Source of the DNA: Propionibacteriaceae bacterium UBA4569
GTDB lineage: Bacteria > Actinomycetota > Actinomycetes > Propionibacteriales > Propionibacteriaceae
Direction of reading: 5' to 3'
NCBI GenBank assembly: GCA_002387005.1
Contig: DGKN01000189.1
Coordinates: 9,156-16,029, forward strand
DNA length: 6,874 nucleotides
The translations under genes and the position numbers were made by a program. Each line of letters begins with the position of its first letter. The first letter of the stretch is position 1. This document shows positions 1 to 5,669 of this stretch, in pieces. The notes beneath the pieces are model-generated. The model was given only the letters and a program-made list of their open reading frames with translations. It searched no databases and was not told the DNA's origin.

Positions 1-468
1 GAGCGCCACCAACTGTCCATCGGGGAAGAACAAGGGGGTGCACCACTTGAGAAGCTTGGGCAGGGGAGCAACGGCACGGCAGGTAACGATGTCGAAGACC
101 GCGTCGCAGTCCTCAGCCCGCAGTCGTTGTACGCGGACCTGGTCTCGCAGGCCCAACTCGTCAATCGTCTCCCGCAGGAAGTTGTACCGCCGCAGCAAGG
201 GCTCGATCAGCGTCATCTCCAGATCAGGGCGCTTGATGGCGAGAGGAATGCCCGGAAGGCCAGCGCCGCTGCCGACGTCCCCGACGGTTGCACCCATGGG
301 GATCAAGTCGCTGAGCGCCACGGCGTTGAGGATGTGGCGATCCCAGAGACGGTCAGTCTCGCGCGGCCCCATCAGGCCCCACTCGATGCCCTTCGTGGCG
401 AGGATCTGCTCGTAGCGTTCGGCCAGCTCGTAGCGAGTGCCGAACACCTCATGGGCGATGACGGTCAT
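1..468 (-). CDS. rsmG: 16S rRNA (guanine-N7)-methyltransferase RsmG, partial (C-terminus beyond left edge)
   Basis: RsmG (GidB) uses S-adenosylmethionine to methylate N7 of G527 (E. coli numbering) in 16S rRNA; loss is known to give low-level streptomycin resistance. The first 156 residues are visible. They carry the family signatures: a PRETDRLWDRH segment at residues 35-45, the SAM-binding glycine-rich motif DVGSGAGLPGIPL at 64-76, an acidic strand end (LIEP, 87-90) followed by a basic helix, and RAVAPLPKLLKW near the visible end. The family is usually a little over 200 residues, so roughly 50-80 are missing. The ATG at 468 is preceded by GAGGAG six bases upstream, a strong ribosome binding site that fixes the start. 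The gene follows the TetR-type gene in the same direction by 26 bp, so the two may share a transcript. In related bacteria parA and parB follow rsmG, so they probably lie just left of the window. Confidence 0.96.
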   Translation of the reverse strand, partial: MTVIAHEVFGTRYELAERYEQILATKGIEWGLMGPRETDRLWDRHILNAVALSDLIPMGATVGDVGSGAGLPGIPLAIKRPDLEMTLIEPLLRRYNFLRETIDELGLRDQVRVQRLRAEDCDAVFDIVTCRAVAPLPKLLKWCTPLFFPDGQLVAL

Positions 469-494
469 TGATGACTCCTCGGTTGTACGGCCCC

Positions 495-1097
495 TCAGTC
501 TACCGACTCTGTTTCACGTGAAACATCCGCGGCGATTCGCTGCAGTGCTCTGCGCAGGACATCTTGGGCCCAGTCGGTGGCTTCTTCAGGATCCTGGCGC
601 AGGAGGTGCAGGGCCAGCCCATCCACCACTGCGTACAACTCCTCAGGCGCCTGCCCGGAGGGTCTCGACCCAACAAGTCGCGAGACCACCGAGGAGACCA
701 GATGCCTCAACTCGTGGTCGAGACCATCGCAGACCACTCGGAGATCATCGTCGGCCAGCGCCTCAAGCGACAGGGACAACCGGACCTGTGCCTCCAGCCT
801 CCGCTCCAGGTCCAGCGGGAGCACCTGCTCCAGGGTCTGCTGCGCGATGACCAAGGGGTCGCCATCGCGTGGAAGTGTTCGCACACGGGCGCCCACACGT
901 TCGGCCACCAACCTCACACAGAAGGCCACCAGCGCGAACTGGCTTGGGAAGGAGCGTCGCATCGACCCGACCGCAAGGCCGGCCTCGTCAGCGACCGTGC
1001 GCACGGACAGTCCACGTACGCCCGAGCGCCCAAGAACGCGCCATGCTGCCTCCGCGACGGCCACCTCCCTGGCCTCGTGATCGATCAACTTCGGCAT
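495..1097 (-). CDS. TetR/AcrR-family transcriptional regulator
   Basis: A 200-residue protein with the usual size and layout of TetR repressors. The N-terminal helix-turn-helix domain spans roughly residues 8-52 and includes GVRGLSVRTVADEAGLAVGS (26-45) followed by the SFPSQFALVAF segment that matches the YF..K..L region of the family. The rest is a mostly helical ligand-binding and dimer domain whose ligand cannot be read from sequence. The ATG at 1097 lies at the predicted transcription start, so the message may be leaderless; no good Shine-Dalgarno is present. It is transcribed away from the membrane-protein gene beginning at 1171, an arrangement typical of a repressor that controls itself and its neighbour (inference). 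Its last ten residues, DVSRETESVD, are encoded over a perfect parS site. rsmG begins 26 bp downstream on the same strand. Confidence 0.9.
   Translation of the reverse strand: MPKLIDHEAREVAVAEAAWRVLGRSGVRGLSVRTVADEAGLAVGSMRRSFPSQFALVAFCVRLVAERVGARVRTLPRDGDPLVIAQQTLEQVLPLDLERRLEAQVRLSLSLEALADDDLRVVCDGLDHELRHLVSSVVSRLVGSRPSGQAPEELYAVVDGLALHLLRQDPEEATDWAQDVLRRALQRIAADVSRETESVD
510..525. promoter_or_regulatory. parS site, perfect consensus (ParB/Spo0J binding)
   Basis: TGTTTCACGTGAAACA is an exact match to the 16-bp palindromic parS consensus at which ParB loads and spreads to organise origin segregation. It lies within the 3' end of the TetR-type gene and encodes the VSRET part of its C-terminus. 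parS sites cluster near dnaA and parAB in most bacteria, which fits this location. Confidence 0.95.
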
Positions 1098-1100
1098 TGG

Positions 1101-1130
1101 TTGATTTTAGCACGACCGTATGCCTTTACT
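1101..1130 (+). promoter_or_regulatory. Possible promoter of the membrane-protein gene and glycosylase
   Basis: TTGATT (1101-1106) and TTTACT (1125-1130) each match the -35 and -10 consensus at four of six positions with an 18-bp spacer. Transcription would start near 1137, inside the inverted repeat at 1132-1145. The match is weak and rests partly on the position between divergent genes. Confidence 0.3.
1104..1112 (-). promoter_or_regulatory. Extended -10 promoter of the TetR-type gene
   Basis: On the minus strand TGCTAAAAT matches an extended -10 (TGn plus TAAAAT, 5/6 to TATAAT). Six bases separate it from the ATG at 1097, so the predicted start of transcription falls at or next to the start codon. 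This suggests a leaderless message, common in Actinomycetota. No convincing -35 element was seen. Confidence 0.5.
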
Positions 1131-1131
1131 T

Positions 1132-1145
1132 GGTACACACGTACC
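1132..1145. promoter_or_regulatory. Inverted repeat, candidate operator of the TetR-type regulator
   Basis: GGTAC-ACAC-GTACC is a perfect 5-bp inverted repeat with a 4-bp spacer in the 73-bp gap between the divergent genes. It would overlap the start of rightward transcription. TetR proteins bind short inverted repeats in such gaps, so this is a reasonable operator candidate, but the arms are short and chance cannot be excluded. Confidence 0.3.
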
Positions 1146-1170
1146 CGCTAGAAGCGAGGGGGCTCTTGTC

Positions 1171-1759
1171 ATGGTCTGGTTGATTCCTGGGTGCGAGATC
1201 GCCTTCTGGTATTTGATCTTGGTCGGCTTGTCCGTCAGGTACCCCGTCGGGCATCGCAGCCTAGAGCTGGCGCTCCTCGCCGCAGCACCGGTGATCCACC
1301 TGGTGTTGCTCATTGCCAGTGCAGTCAGTGCACGGCGGGGGACCCCCTTGGTCTCGGGCCCGCGCTGGCGCCGATCTACATCGGCTTCTCCGTGGCCTGT
1401 GAAAGGGTGCGCATCCGCTGGGCTGACGTCCGCTTCGCCCATCTGGTCGGTGGGGGAGCGGCGCCGGTCCGCGCCACGGGGCGCGCATACACGCTGAACT
1501 GTTGGCGTGATCTGGCGCGGACGGTGCTCGCCGCCGCGGTCACCATGGTCCTCACGGCCGGGATGATGGTGCTCGCCGACTCCGACCAGGCGACAGCGGC
1601 GCTGTCGCGCACCCATCGCTTGATGCCGTCGTCGTGGTCGCCGAGGCGCTGTGGGCGCTGAGCTTTACGATCTGGCCGCGCCCAGCCAAGGCGGCCGACG
1701 TTTCACGTGGAACGGCCGCGGAGCGTGCCTTGGCGTCCAAGAGCCGACAGCAGCGTTGA
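1171..1759 (+). pseudogene. Conserved actinobacterial integral membrane protein, broken by two frameshifts
   Basis: The protein can be followed through three reading frames. From the ATG at 1171 (GAGGGGG at 1156-1162 is a good ribosome binding site) the first frame gives two hydrophobic segments, EIAFWYLILVGLSVRY and LALLAAAPVIHLVLLIASAV, up to the run of five G at 1337-1341. The second frame continues with LAPIYIGFSVACERVRIRW and ADVRFAHLVGGG, then a third hydrophobic segment, RTVLAAAVTMVLTAGMMVLA, to about 1605-1620. The third frame supplies DAVVVVAEALWALSFTIW and the end, ADVSRGTAAERALASKSR, with TGA at 1757-1759. I recall similar small four-helix membrane proteins with an IRWADVRFAH core from other actinobacteria, function unknown. 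Each step is equivalent to loss of one base; loss of one G from a six-G run explains the first. Sequencing error or ribosomal slippage are alternatives. A near-perfect parS overlaps the last part. Confidence 0.75.
1699..1714. promoter_or_regulatory. parS-like site, one mismatch in the 14-bp core
   Basis: CGTTTCACGTGGAACG holds GTTTCACGTGGAAC (1700-1713), which differs from the parS core GTTTCACGTGAAAC only by A to G at core position 11. It encodes VSRGT in the final frame of the broken membrane-protein gene, the same reading phase as VSRET in the perfect site 1.2 kb to the left. Single-mismatch sites are usually bound by ParB, less strongly. Confidence 0.75.
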
Positions 1760-1780
1760 CAGGCGGTGCAAGCTGGACGG

Positions 1781-2614
1781 ATGACTCCTCATGGACCATC
1801 GCTGCCACACCCGGGCACCGGTGAGCCGTTCGTGTCGCCCGTACCGCCCGGCGCTGGCTGGCCGGAAGATCTGGCCACCCAGCGGACCCCGCGAGCCAGC
1901 ACCGCGGACGAGGTGCAGGCCCTGGCCGCATCGTCGCGCACCCTCGACCAACTCGACGCCCGCGTCCAGGTCTGCCGGGCTTGCCCACGGCTGGCCACGT
2001 GGCGCGAGCAGGTGGCGACCAACAAGCGGGCTTCCTTCGCTGAACAGCCCTACTGGGGCCGACCGGTGCCTGGCTGGGGCGACCCCCATCCACACTCCCT
2101 GATCGTCGGCCTGGCGCCGGCCGCGAATGGCGCCAACCGCACTGGCCGCATCTTCACCGGCGACCGCTCGGGTGACTGGCTGTTCGCCGCCCTGCACCGG
2201 GCGGGCTACGCGAACCAGCCGACCAGCACGCATGCCGCCGACGGCTTGGCCCTGACCGGCGTCCGGATCACCGCCCCCGTCCACTGCGCCCCGCCGGACA
2301 ATGCCCCGACGACGATCGAGAAGGCGACCTGCGCACCCTGGCTGGATCGCGAGCTGACCATCCTCGAACCTGACCTTCGCTCCATCCTCGCCCTGGGCGG
2401 CATCGGATGGCAGCAGGTACTGGGCGCAGCCCGCCGCCTGGGCTGGCAGGTACCGCGTCCGGCTCCGAAGTTCGGCCATGGTGCCGCGGCGGTGCTGCCG
2501 ACGGCGTCGGGTCGCAGCATCGAGTTACTGGGCTGCTACCACGTGAGCCAGCAGAACACCTTCACCGGCAGGCTCACCGAACAGATGCTGGACGACGTCC
2601 TGGGCCGCCTGTGA
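1781..2614 (+). CDS. Uracil-DNA glycosylase, family 5 (UDGb type), iron-sulfur
   Basis: This enzyme removes uracil, and in this family also some other deaminated bases, from DNA as the first step of base excision repair. Numbered from the ATG at 1781 (277 aa), motif 1 is [14 protein letters not shown] at residues 110-123; it lacks the Asp or Asn found at the catalytic position of families 1 and 4, which is the mark of family 5. Motif 2 is [15 protein letters not shown] at 252-266 with the active-site His at 254. Four cysteines at 65, 68, 169 and 184 fit the 4Fe-4S ligand pattern. The N-terminal 50 or so residues are a proline-rich lead that I recall in related proteins. A GTG at 1766 would add five residues; neither start has a strong ribosome binding site. 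The gene follows the broken membrane-protein gene by about 20 bp and is probably cotranscribed with it, and it converges on jag. Confidence 0.92.
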   Translation: MTPHGPSLPHPGTGEPFVSPVPPGAGWPEDLATQRTPRASTADEVQALAASSRTLDQLDARVQVCRACPRLATWREQVATNKRASFAEQPYWGRPVPGWGDPHPHSLIVGLAPAANGANRTGRIFTGDRSGDWLFAALHRAGYANQPTSTHAADGLALTGVRITAPVHCAPPDNAPTTIEKATCAPWLDRELTILEPDLRSILALGGIGWQQVLGAARRLGWQVPRPAPKFGHGAAAVLPTASGRSIELLGCYHVSQQNTFTGRLTEQMLDDVLGRL

Positions 2615-2647
2615 CCCCAGACAAGACGAGACCACCTCAGGGAAAGA

Positions 2648-2683
2648 CGAAGGGCCGGGGGAGTGGATCCCCCCGGCCCTTCG
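2648..2683. terminator. Bidirectional hairpin terminator between the glycosylase gene and jag
   Basis: A perfect 14-bp stem with an 8-base loop: CGAAGGGCCGGGGG (2648-2661), loop AGTGGATC, and CCCCCGGCCCTTCG (2670-2683). It lies 33 bp past the glycosylase stop and about 90 bp past the jag stop, so it can end transcription from both sides. Neither side has a real run of U; the minus strand reads TCTTTCCC after the stem. GC-rich stems without a U tract are common in actinobacteria. Confidence 0.85.
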
Positions 2684-2685
2684 GC

Positions 2686-2755
2686 ACGTCATTGCTTCGA
2701 CGTCATTCCTTTGACGCCATTGCGTCGACGTCATTGCGTCGACGTCATTGCGTCG
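2686..2755. repeat. Tandem array of five 14-bp repeats
   Basis: Five contiguous copies of ACGTCATTGCGTCG start at 2686, 2700, 2714, 2728 and 2742. The last two are exact; the others differ by one, three and one bases. The array fills the space between the terminator stem and the jag stop codon, which is 15 bp away. Each junction can fold as CGACG-TCATTG-CGTCG, a 5-bp stem with a 6-base loop. The unit is not a multiple of three and is outside any supported gene. It would be in the 3' untranslated part of the jag message. Confidence 0.9.
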
Positions 2756-2770
2756 ATCGCGACAACCCGC

Positions 2771-3286
2771 TCACTTGGCGGGCAGCACGACCACCCGACG
2801 CTGCGGCTCCATACCTTCGGACTCGCTGACCAGACCCGCCTCGGCGACGACGTCGTGGACGATCTTGCGCTCGAAGGGGTTCATCGGAGCCAGACGCACC
2901 GACTCACCGGAGGTCTTGACCTCGGCGATCGCGTCGGTGGCGAGCACCTGCAGCTCCTTGCGGCGACGCTCACGATGCCCAGCGATGTCCAGCATCAGCC
3001 GGCTGCGGTGACCGGTCTCGGTCATCACGGCCAGACGCGCGAGCTCCTGCAGGGCGTCCAGCACCTCCCCGTCCTTGCCGACCAGCTGGTCGCCCTCGGT
3101 GACGATGGAGACGTGCGCGCGCCCACCCTCGACGTAGGTGTCGATGTCGCCGTCCAGGTCGGCGATGTCGAGCAGCTCCTCCAGGTAGTCGGCGGCGATG
3201 TCACCCTCGGCGTCGAGGGCGTCCTCCGAGCTCTGCGGGGCCTTCTCCTCGACGGCCTCGGTCGCCTTCTCGAGCTCTTCGCTCAT
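2771..3286 (-). CDS. jag: Jag/KhpB-type KH and R3H domain RNA-binding protein
   Basis: A 171-residue single-stranded nucleic acid-binding protein. Jag (KhpB, EloR in firmicutes) pairs with KhpA there and affects cell elongation and RNA stability; the actinobacterial role is less clear. Residues 1-28 are acidic and variable. A KH domain follows at about 29-104 with the GxxG loop as GKDG at 70-73, then an R3H domain at about 109-171 with the R-x3-H signature RKIVH at 140-144. The N-terminal Jag_N domain of the firmicute proteins is absent, as is usual in actinobacteria. The ATG at 3286 has AGAAGGAG ending six bases upstream, a near-ideal ribosome binding site, so longer upstream readings are not used. 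It is the last gene of the rpmH operon; in relatives rsmG would follow directly, but here other genes intervene. Confidence 0.95.
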   Translation of the reverse strand: MSEELEKATEAVEEKAPQSSEDALDAEGDIAADYLEELLDIADLDGDIDTYVEGGRAHVSIVTEGDQLVGKDGEVLDALQELARLAVMTETGHRSRLMLDIAGHRERRRKELQVLATDAIAEVKTSGESVRLAPMNPFERKIVHDVVAEAGLVSESEGMEPQRRVVVLPAK

Positions 3287-3305
3287 GGTGTTCTCCTTCT
3301 CGGGT

Positions 3306-3323
3306 GGCGCGCTGCCGCGCGCC
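3306..3323 (-). other. GC-only hairpin just upstream of the jag ribosome binding site
   Basis: GGCGCGC, loop TGCC, GCGCGCC: a perfect 7-bp stem made only of G and C in the 82-bp gap between yidC and jag. It sits 5 bases before the jag AGAAGGAG element (3293-3300) and has no U tract. It could be a partial attenuator, a processing or stability element, or chance in GC-rich DNA. Confidence 0.4.
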
Positions 3324-3368
3324 GGGAACCAGGGATCCGCCGCCGGAGGTCGACGACGGGGGAGCGCG

Positions 3369-4490
3369 CTACTTCTTCTTGCGCGTGTTGCGGGTCTGCC
3401 GGACGGGCTGCTGGCGGTTGACCGTCTGCTGCTTCCCGTCCGCAGTCCTGCGGACGGTCTGGCGGTTGACGCCCTGGCGCTGCACGGTCGGCTTCGCGTC
3501 CGTGGTCTCGTCATCGACGAGCGTCGCCGCGGTCGCCCCACCGGTGGAGCCGGTGCTGACGCGACGCAGGCGCTTGGCGCGACGGTCGGACTCGATCTTT
3601 TCGGGATCCTTGCCCTTGGCGCGCATGCGCTCCTGCCAGTCCACATAGGCCGGGGTGTTCGGCGTCGGGTTGTTGTGGATCAGGATGTACTGCTGGCCGA
3701 GCGTCCACAGGTTCGTGGTCATCCAGTAGATCAGCACGCCGATCGGGATGGCGACGCCGCCGAACAGGTACATGATCGGGAACATGTAGAGCATCATCTT
3801 CTGCTGCTGCGCCATGGGGCCGGTGAGCGCCTCCGGGGGCATGTTCTTCTGCATCAGCTGCAGCTGCTGGATGAACAGCACCGCGGTCATGGTGAGCATC
3901 AGCACCAGCGCCATGATCTGGGTGGCGCCGAAGCCCTGGTCGAGCGGCAGGAAGCGGCCGGACAGGCTTGCGCCGAGGAAGTCTGCATTGCGCAGCGAGA
4001 TGACCAGATCGGGATTGGTCTTGAAGAAGTGGCCGCGCACGATCGGGTCGGGGTTGTGGGCAATGCCCTCGAGCACCCGGAACAGCGCCAGGAAGATCGG
4101 CATCTGCAGCAGCAGCGGCAGGCACGAGGCAGCGGGGTTGACGCCCTCCTCGCGGTAGAGCTTCATCGTCTCCTGGCCGAGCCGCTCGCGGTCGTGGCCG
4201 TACTTGTCCTGCAGCGCCTTCGCCTTCGGCTGGATCAGCTGCATCGAGCGTGCCGAGTTGATCTGCTTCACGAACAGCGGGATCAGCAGGGTACGGATGA
4301 CGACGGTCAGGGTGACGATGCTGAGCACCCACGTCAGGCCGGAGTCGGCGCCGAACAGCGGCGACCACAGCTTGTGGGCGAGGACGATGATGCCCGACAC
4401 GGCCCAGTAGATGGGCTGCAGAATCGCGCTGATCATGTCGCGGAAGGCGCTGCCGAGACCGAACAGCAACAGGGGGGTCAACAGGTGCAT
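3369..4490 (-). CDS. yidC: Membrane protein insertase YidC (Oxa1 family)
   Basis: YidC inserts proteins into the cytoplasmic membrane, alone or with SecYEG. The 373-residue protein lacks the large periplasmic domain of Gram-negative YidC, as expected for a Gram-positive. Hydrophobic segments lie at about 19-42, 51-74 (with R66, the arginine of the hydrophilic substrate groove, in [10 protein letters not shown]), 119-142, 190-212 and 232-271. The cytoplasmic coiled region 75-118 between segments 2 and 3 is present. The tail from about 300 is basic and low in complexity, with repeated VNRQ/VRQT elements and a final KKK, fitting a ribosome-contacting tail. The ATG at 4490 lies inside the end of yidD (13-nt overlap) and has AGGTGG four bases upstream within yidD. 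Translation is therefore likely to be coupled. A later Met at residue 19 is possible but would cut the N-terminal segment. Confidence 0.97.
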   Translation of the reverse strand: MHLLTPLLLFGLGSAFRDMISAILQPIYWAVSGIIVLAHKLWSPLFGADSGLTWVLSIVTLTVVIRTLLIPLFVKQINSARSMQLIQPKAKALQDKYGHDRERLGQETMKLYREEGVNPAASCLPLLLQMPIFLALFRVLEGIAHNPDPIVRGHFFKTNPDLVISLRNADFLGASLSGRFLPLDQGFGATQIMALVLMLTMTAVLFIQQLQLMQKNMPPEALTGPMAQQQKMMLYMFPIMYLFGGVAIPIGVLIYWMTTNLWTLGQQYILIHNNPTPNTPAYVDWQERMRAKGKDPEKIESDRRAKRLRRVSTGSTGGATAATLVDDETTDAKPTVQRQGVNRQTVRRTADGKQQTVNRQQPVRQTRNTRKKK

Positions 4491-4843
4491 GGGTCCACCT
4501 CGTGGGTATCTGGGGTGCCCGCAGGGTTCGCGGACGAGTTCTGGGTGCGGGCCTGTTCGGCCTGCGAGTACTGGGCCTGCTCCGCTTGCGAGCCCTGGGC
4601 CTGCTCCGCCTGCCAGGCAAGGGCCTCGGGAGTGCCGGGGACGGGGTCATAGCCGCCCAGCGACCAGGGATTGCAACGCAGGATCCTGGTGATGGTGAGC
4701 CAGCTGCCCTTGATCGCCCCGTGCTCTTGCAGGGCGCGCAGGCCATAGGCGCTGCAGCTGGGGTGGTACTTGCACACATCCCCGTAGAGCGGGGAGATGA
4801 GGGCACGCCAGAGCCGCACGAAGCCGATCAACAGGTACTTCAC
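4478..4843 (-). CDS. yidD: Membrane protein insertion efficiency factor YidD
   Basis: YidD is a small amphipathic membrane-associated protein that helps YidC-dependent insertion. Residues 1-69 are the conserved core: [21 protein letters not shown], then C24, [11 protein letters not shown] (28-38) with C30, HGAIKG, and RILRCNPW (53-60) with C57, ending GGYDPVP. Residues 70-121 are an extension of low complexity built from three 8-residue units, [16 protein letters not shown] and QAEQARTQ, ending in DPCTC. The core alone is the usual size of many YidD proteins, so the extension is lineage-specific. The start codon overlaps the rnpA stop as ATGA and the end overlaps yidC by 13 nt, so expression is coupled on both sides. 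Confidence 0.95.
   Translation of the reverse strand: MKYLLIGFVRLWRALISPLYGDVCKYHPSCSAYGLRALQEHGAIKGSWLTITRILRCNPWSLGGYDPVPGTPEALAWQAEQAQGSQAEQAQYSQAEQARTQNSSANPAGTPDTHEVDPCTC
4552..4623. repeat. Three 24-bp tandem repeats inside yidD
   Basis: Units begin at 4552, 4576 and 4600. On the plus strand they open with CCTGTTCGGCCTG, CCTGCTCCGCTTG and CCTGCTCCGCCTG. On the coding strand they give the QAEQA-centred 8-residue repeats of YidD. The third unit is diverged in its last third. The 24-bp length keeps the frame, so unit number can change without breaking the gene. Confidence 0.85.
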
Positions 4844-5208
4844 CCTGTCTCCTTGGCGTGTGGGCTGCCGCCCTGTGTGAGCCGGGCCATCGTCCGTGCC
4901 CAGGCCTCACTGAGGTCGGACGCCAGACGGTCGGGTTCCGTCGCTGCCGGGGGCAGGGCCCGGACGACCACGATGGCATCGGGGCACTCGTCCAGCAACG
5001 GAATGACAAGATGCCGCAGGCGACGCTTGACCCGGTTGCGGGTGACGGCGTTGCCCACGGCCTTGGACACAACAAAGCCCACCCGGGTGGGGGGGCTTTG
5101 GCTGTGCCGTGCGTGCACGACAACAGAGGGCCTGGCCGTCCGCACACCTCCGCGCATTGCGGCACGGAAGTCGGATGAGGACCTCATCCGATGTTGGACG
5201 GGCAGCAC
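4840..5208 (-). CDS. rnpA: Ribonuclease P protein component
   Basis: RnpA is the basic protein subunit that, with the rnpB RNA, cleaves the 5' leader from pre-tRNA. The 122 residues include the N-terminal [13 protein letters not shown] start typical of actinobacterial forms, [20 protein letters not shown] at 43-62 with the RNR signature at 57-59, and RRLRHL after it. The C-terminal 25 or so residues are variable. The GTG at 5208 is chosen because the conserved LP-x2-HRM opening follows directly; only GAGG abutting the codon is seen as a ribosome binding site, so translation probably depends on rpmH, whose stop lies 9 bp upstream. An ATG at residue 8 is an alternative. It overlaps yidD by ATGA. 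Confidence 0.96.
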   Translation of the reverse strand: MLPVQHRMRSSSDFRAAMRGGVRTARPSVVVHARHSQSPPTRVGFVVSKAVGNAVTRNRVKRRLRHLVIPLLDECPDAIVVVRALPPAATEPDRLASDLSEAWARTMARLTQGGSPHAKETG

Positions 5209-5217
5209 CCTCGGAGG

Positions 5218-5355
5218 TCAGGCAGACAGCTCGGAGCGGCCCTTGCGACGACGGGCAGCCAGAATGGCACGGCCGGCGCGGGTGCTCATGCGTGTGCGGA
5301 AACCATGCGTACGCGAACGACGACGGTTGCTCGGCTGGAAGGTGCGCTTGCTCAC
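5218..5355 (-). CDS. rpmH: 50S ribosomal protein bL34
   Basis: A 45-residue, very basic ribosomal protein of the large subunit. The sequence [20 protein letters not shown] and the following [18 protein letters not shown] match bL34 throughout, at the family's usual length. The GTG at 5355 is the start because SKRTFQPSN is the conserved opening; AAGGGAG ends eight bases upstream as a good ribosome binding site. It is the first gene of the leftward operon rpmH-rnpA-yidD-yidC-jag and is divergent from dnaA. Confidence 0.98.
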   Translation of the reverse strand: MSKRTFQPSNRRRSRTHGFRTRMSTRAGRAILAARRRKGRSELSA

Positions 5356-5446
5356 GGGGATTACTCCCTTTTTCTTCGTAGGTGGATCAGCAACGCCAGA
5401 CCGACTGGCGCAGGGAAGTGCTTCGCCCACAGTAGGCGACCGTCCT

Positions 5447-5476
5447 ACGATACGCGGCTGCGTGCCAGTTCTCCAA
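5447..5476 (-). promoter_or_regulatory. Possible rpmH promoter
   Basis: On the minus strand TATCGT (5452-5447) has the TAnnnT pattern of a -10 element, with TTGGAG (5476-5471) as a weak -35 at an 18-bp spacing. It would give a leader of about 85 nt before the rpmH GTG. The match is poor and other placements are possible. Confidence 0.25.
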
Positions 5477-5510
5477 ACCGGCCCCCACAAGGCGCGATCT
5501 GCCAAGAGTA

Positions 5511-5526
5511 ACTACAAGCATGTAGT
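5511..5526. repeat. Inverted repeat in the rpmH upstream region
   Basis: ACTACA-AGCA-TGTAGT is a perfect 6-bp inverted repeat with a 4-bp spacer, about 155 bp upstream of rpmH. It could be an operator for the rpmH or dnaA side, but no family is recognised. Confidence 0.4.
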
Positions 5527-5597
5527 CCAGACGACACGCCGTGCTGGTGCGGAAATGATGGCTTGGTTGTTTGCCCATCGCCCGGTGGGACGAGTAG

Positions 5598-5606
5598 TTT
5601 TCGACA
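5598..5606 (+). promoter_or_regulatory. Weak DnaA box
   Basis: TTTTCGACA differs by one base from TTTTCCACA, itself a permitted form of the DnaA box. The changed base lies in the conserved CCACA part, so binding would be weak alone. Confidence 0.3.
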
Positions 5607-5622
5607 CGACCCTTCGCCACGG

Positions 5623-5631
5623 TTGTCCACA
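5623..5631 (+). promoter_or_regulatory. DnaA box, actinobacterial consensus
   Basis: TTGTCCACA is the exact preferred DnaA box of high-GC Gram-positive bacteria, 200 bp upstream of dnaA. Confidence 0.85.
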
Positions 5632-5637
5632 GGCCGC

Positions 5638-5669
5638 GGGTGGATCAATCCCTTGGGTGGGTCGATTCC
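5638..5669. repeat. Imperfect direct repeat of 15 bp, period 17
   Basis: GGGTGGATCAATCCC (5638-5652) and GGGTGGGTCGATTCC (5655-5669) match at 12 of 15 positions, all three differences being transitions. The pair starts 7 bp after the consensus DnaA box. The first copy also contains the inverted repeat GGAT-CA-ATCC. It may be a binding site for an origin or dnaA regulator; no known motif is recognised. Confidence 0.5.

Noticed and set aside
564..1183. Plus-strand frames opposite the TetR-type gene
   Set aside because: The minus-strand frame has a proper helix-turn-helix and full family length; the others are arginine/proline-rich shadows.
1337..1341. Programmed -1 ribosomal frameshift at the G run of the membrane-protein gene
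   Set aside because: Only the A-site codon re-pairs well after slippage, no clear downstream stimulator was identified, and a second shift is also needed; mutation or sequencing error is simpler.
470..1790. Shared 11-mer GATGACTCCTC at 470-480 and 1780-1790 as possible insertion-flanking repeat
   Set aside because: Several chance 11-bp matches are expected in a window of this size, the flanks do not match, and one copy is the rsmG ribosome binding site.
1703..2479. Long minus-strand frame opposite the glycosylase gene
   Set aside because: The plus strand encodes clear family 5 glycosylase motifs; the opposite frame has no recognisable domain.
2535..2550. CCACGTGAGCCA in the glycosylase gene as a third parS
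   Set aside because: Only the CACGTGA centre and a few flanking bases match; about 10 of 16 positions, and it encodes the conserved YHVSQ motif.
3640..3710. DnaA-box-like words in yidC (for example TGTGGATCA and GTCCACA)
   Set aside because: They have one or two mismatches and lie inside the coding sequence of conserved residues, far from the origin gap; chance matches are expected.
5655..5669. GGGTCGATTCC as a T-arm of a tRNA gene
   Set aside because: No acceptor stem, anticodon arm or D-arm can be placed around it; it is better explained as one copy of the local direct repeat.
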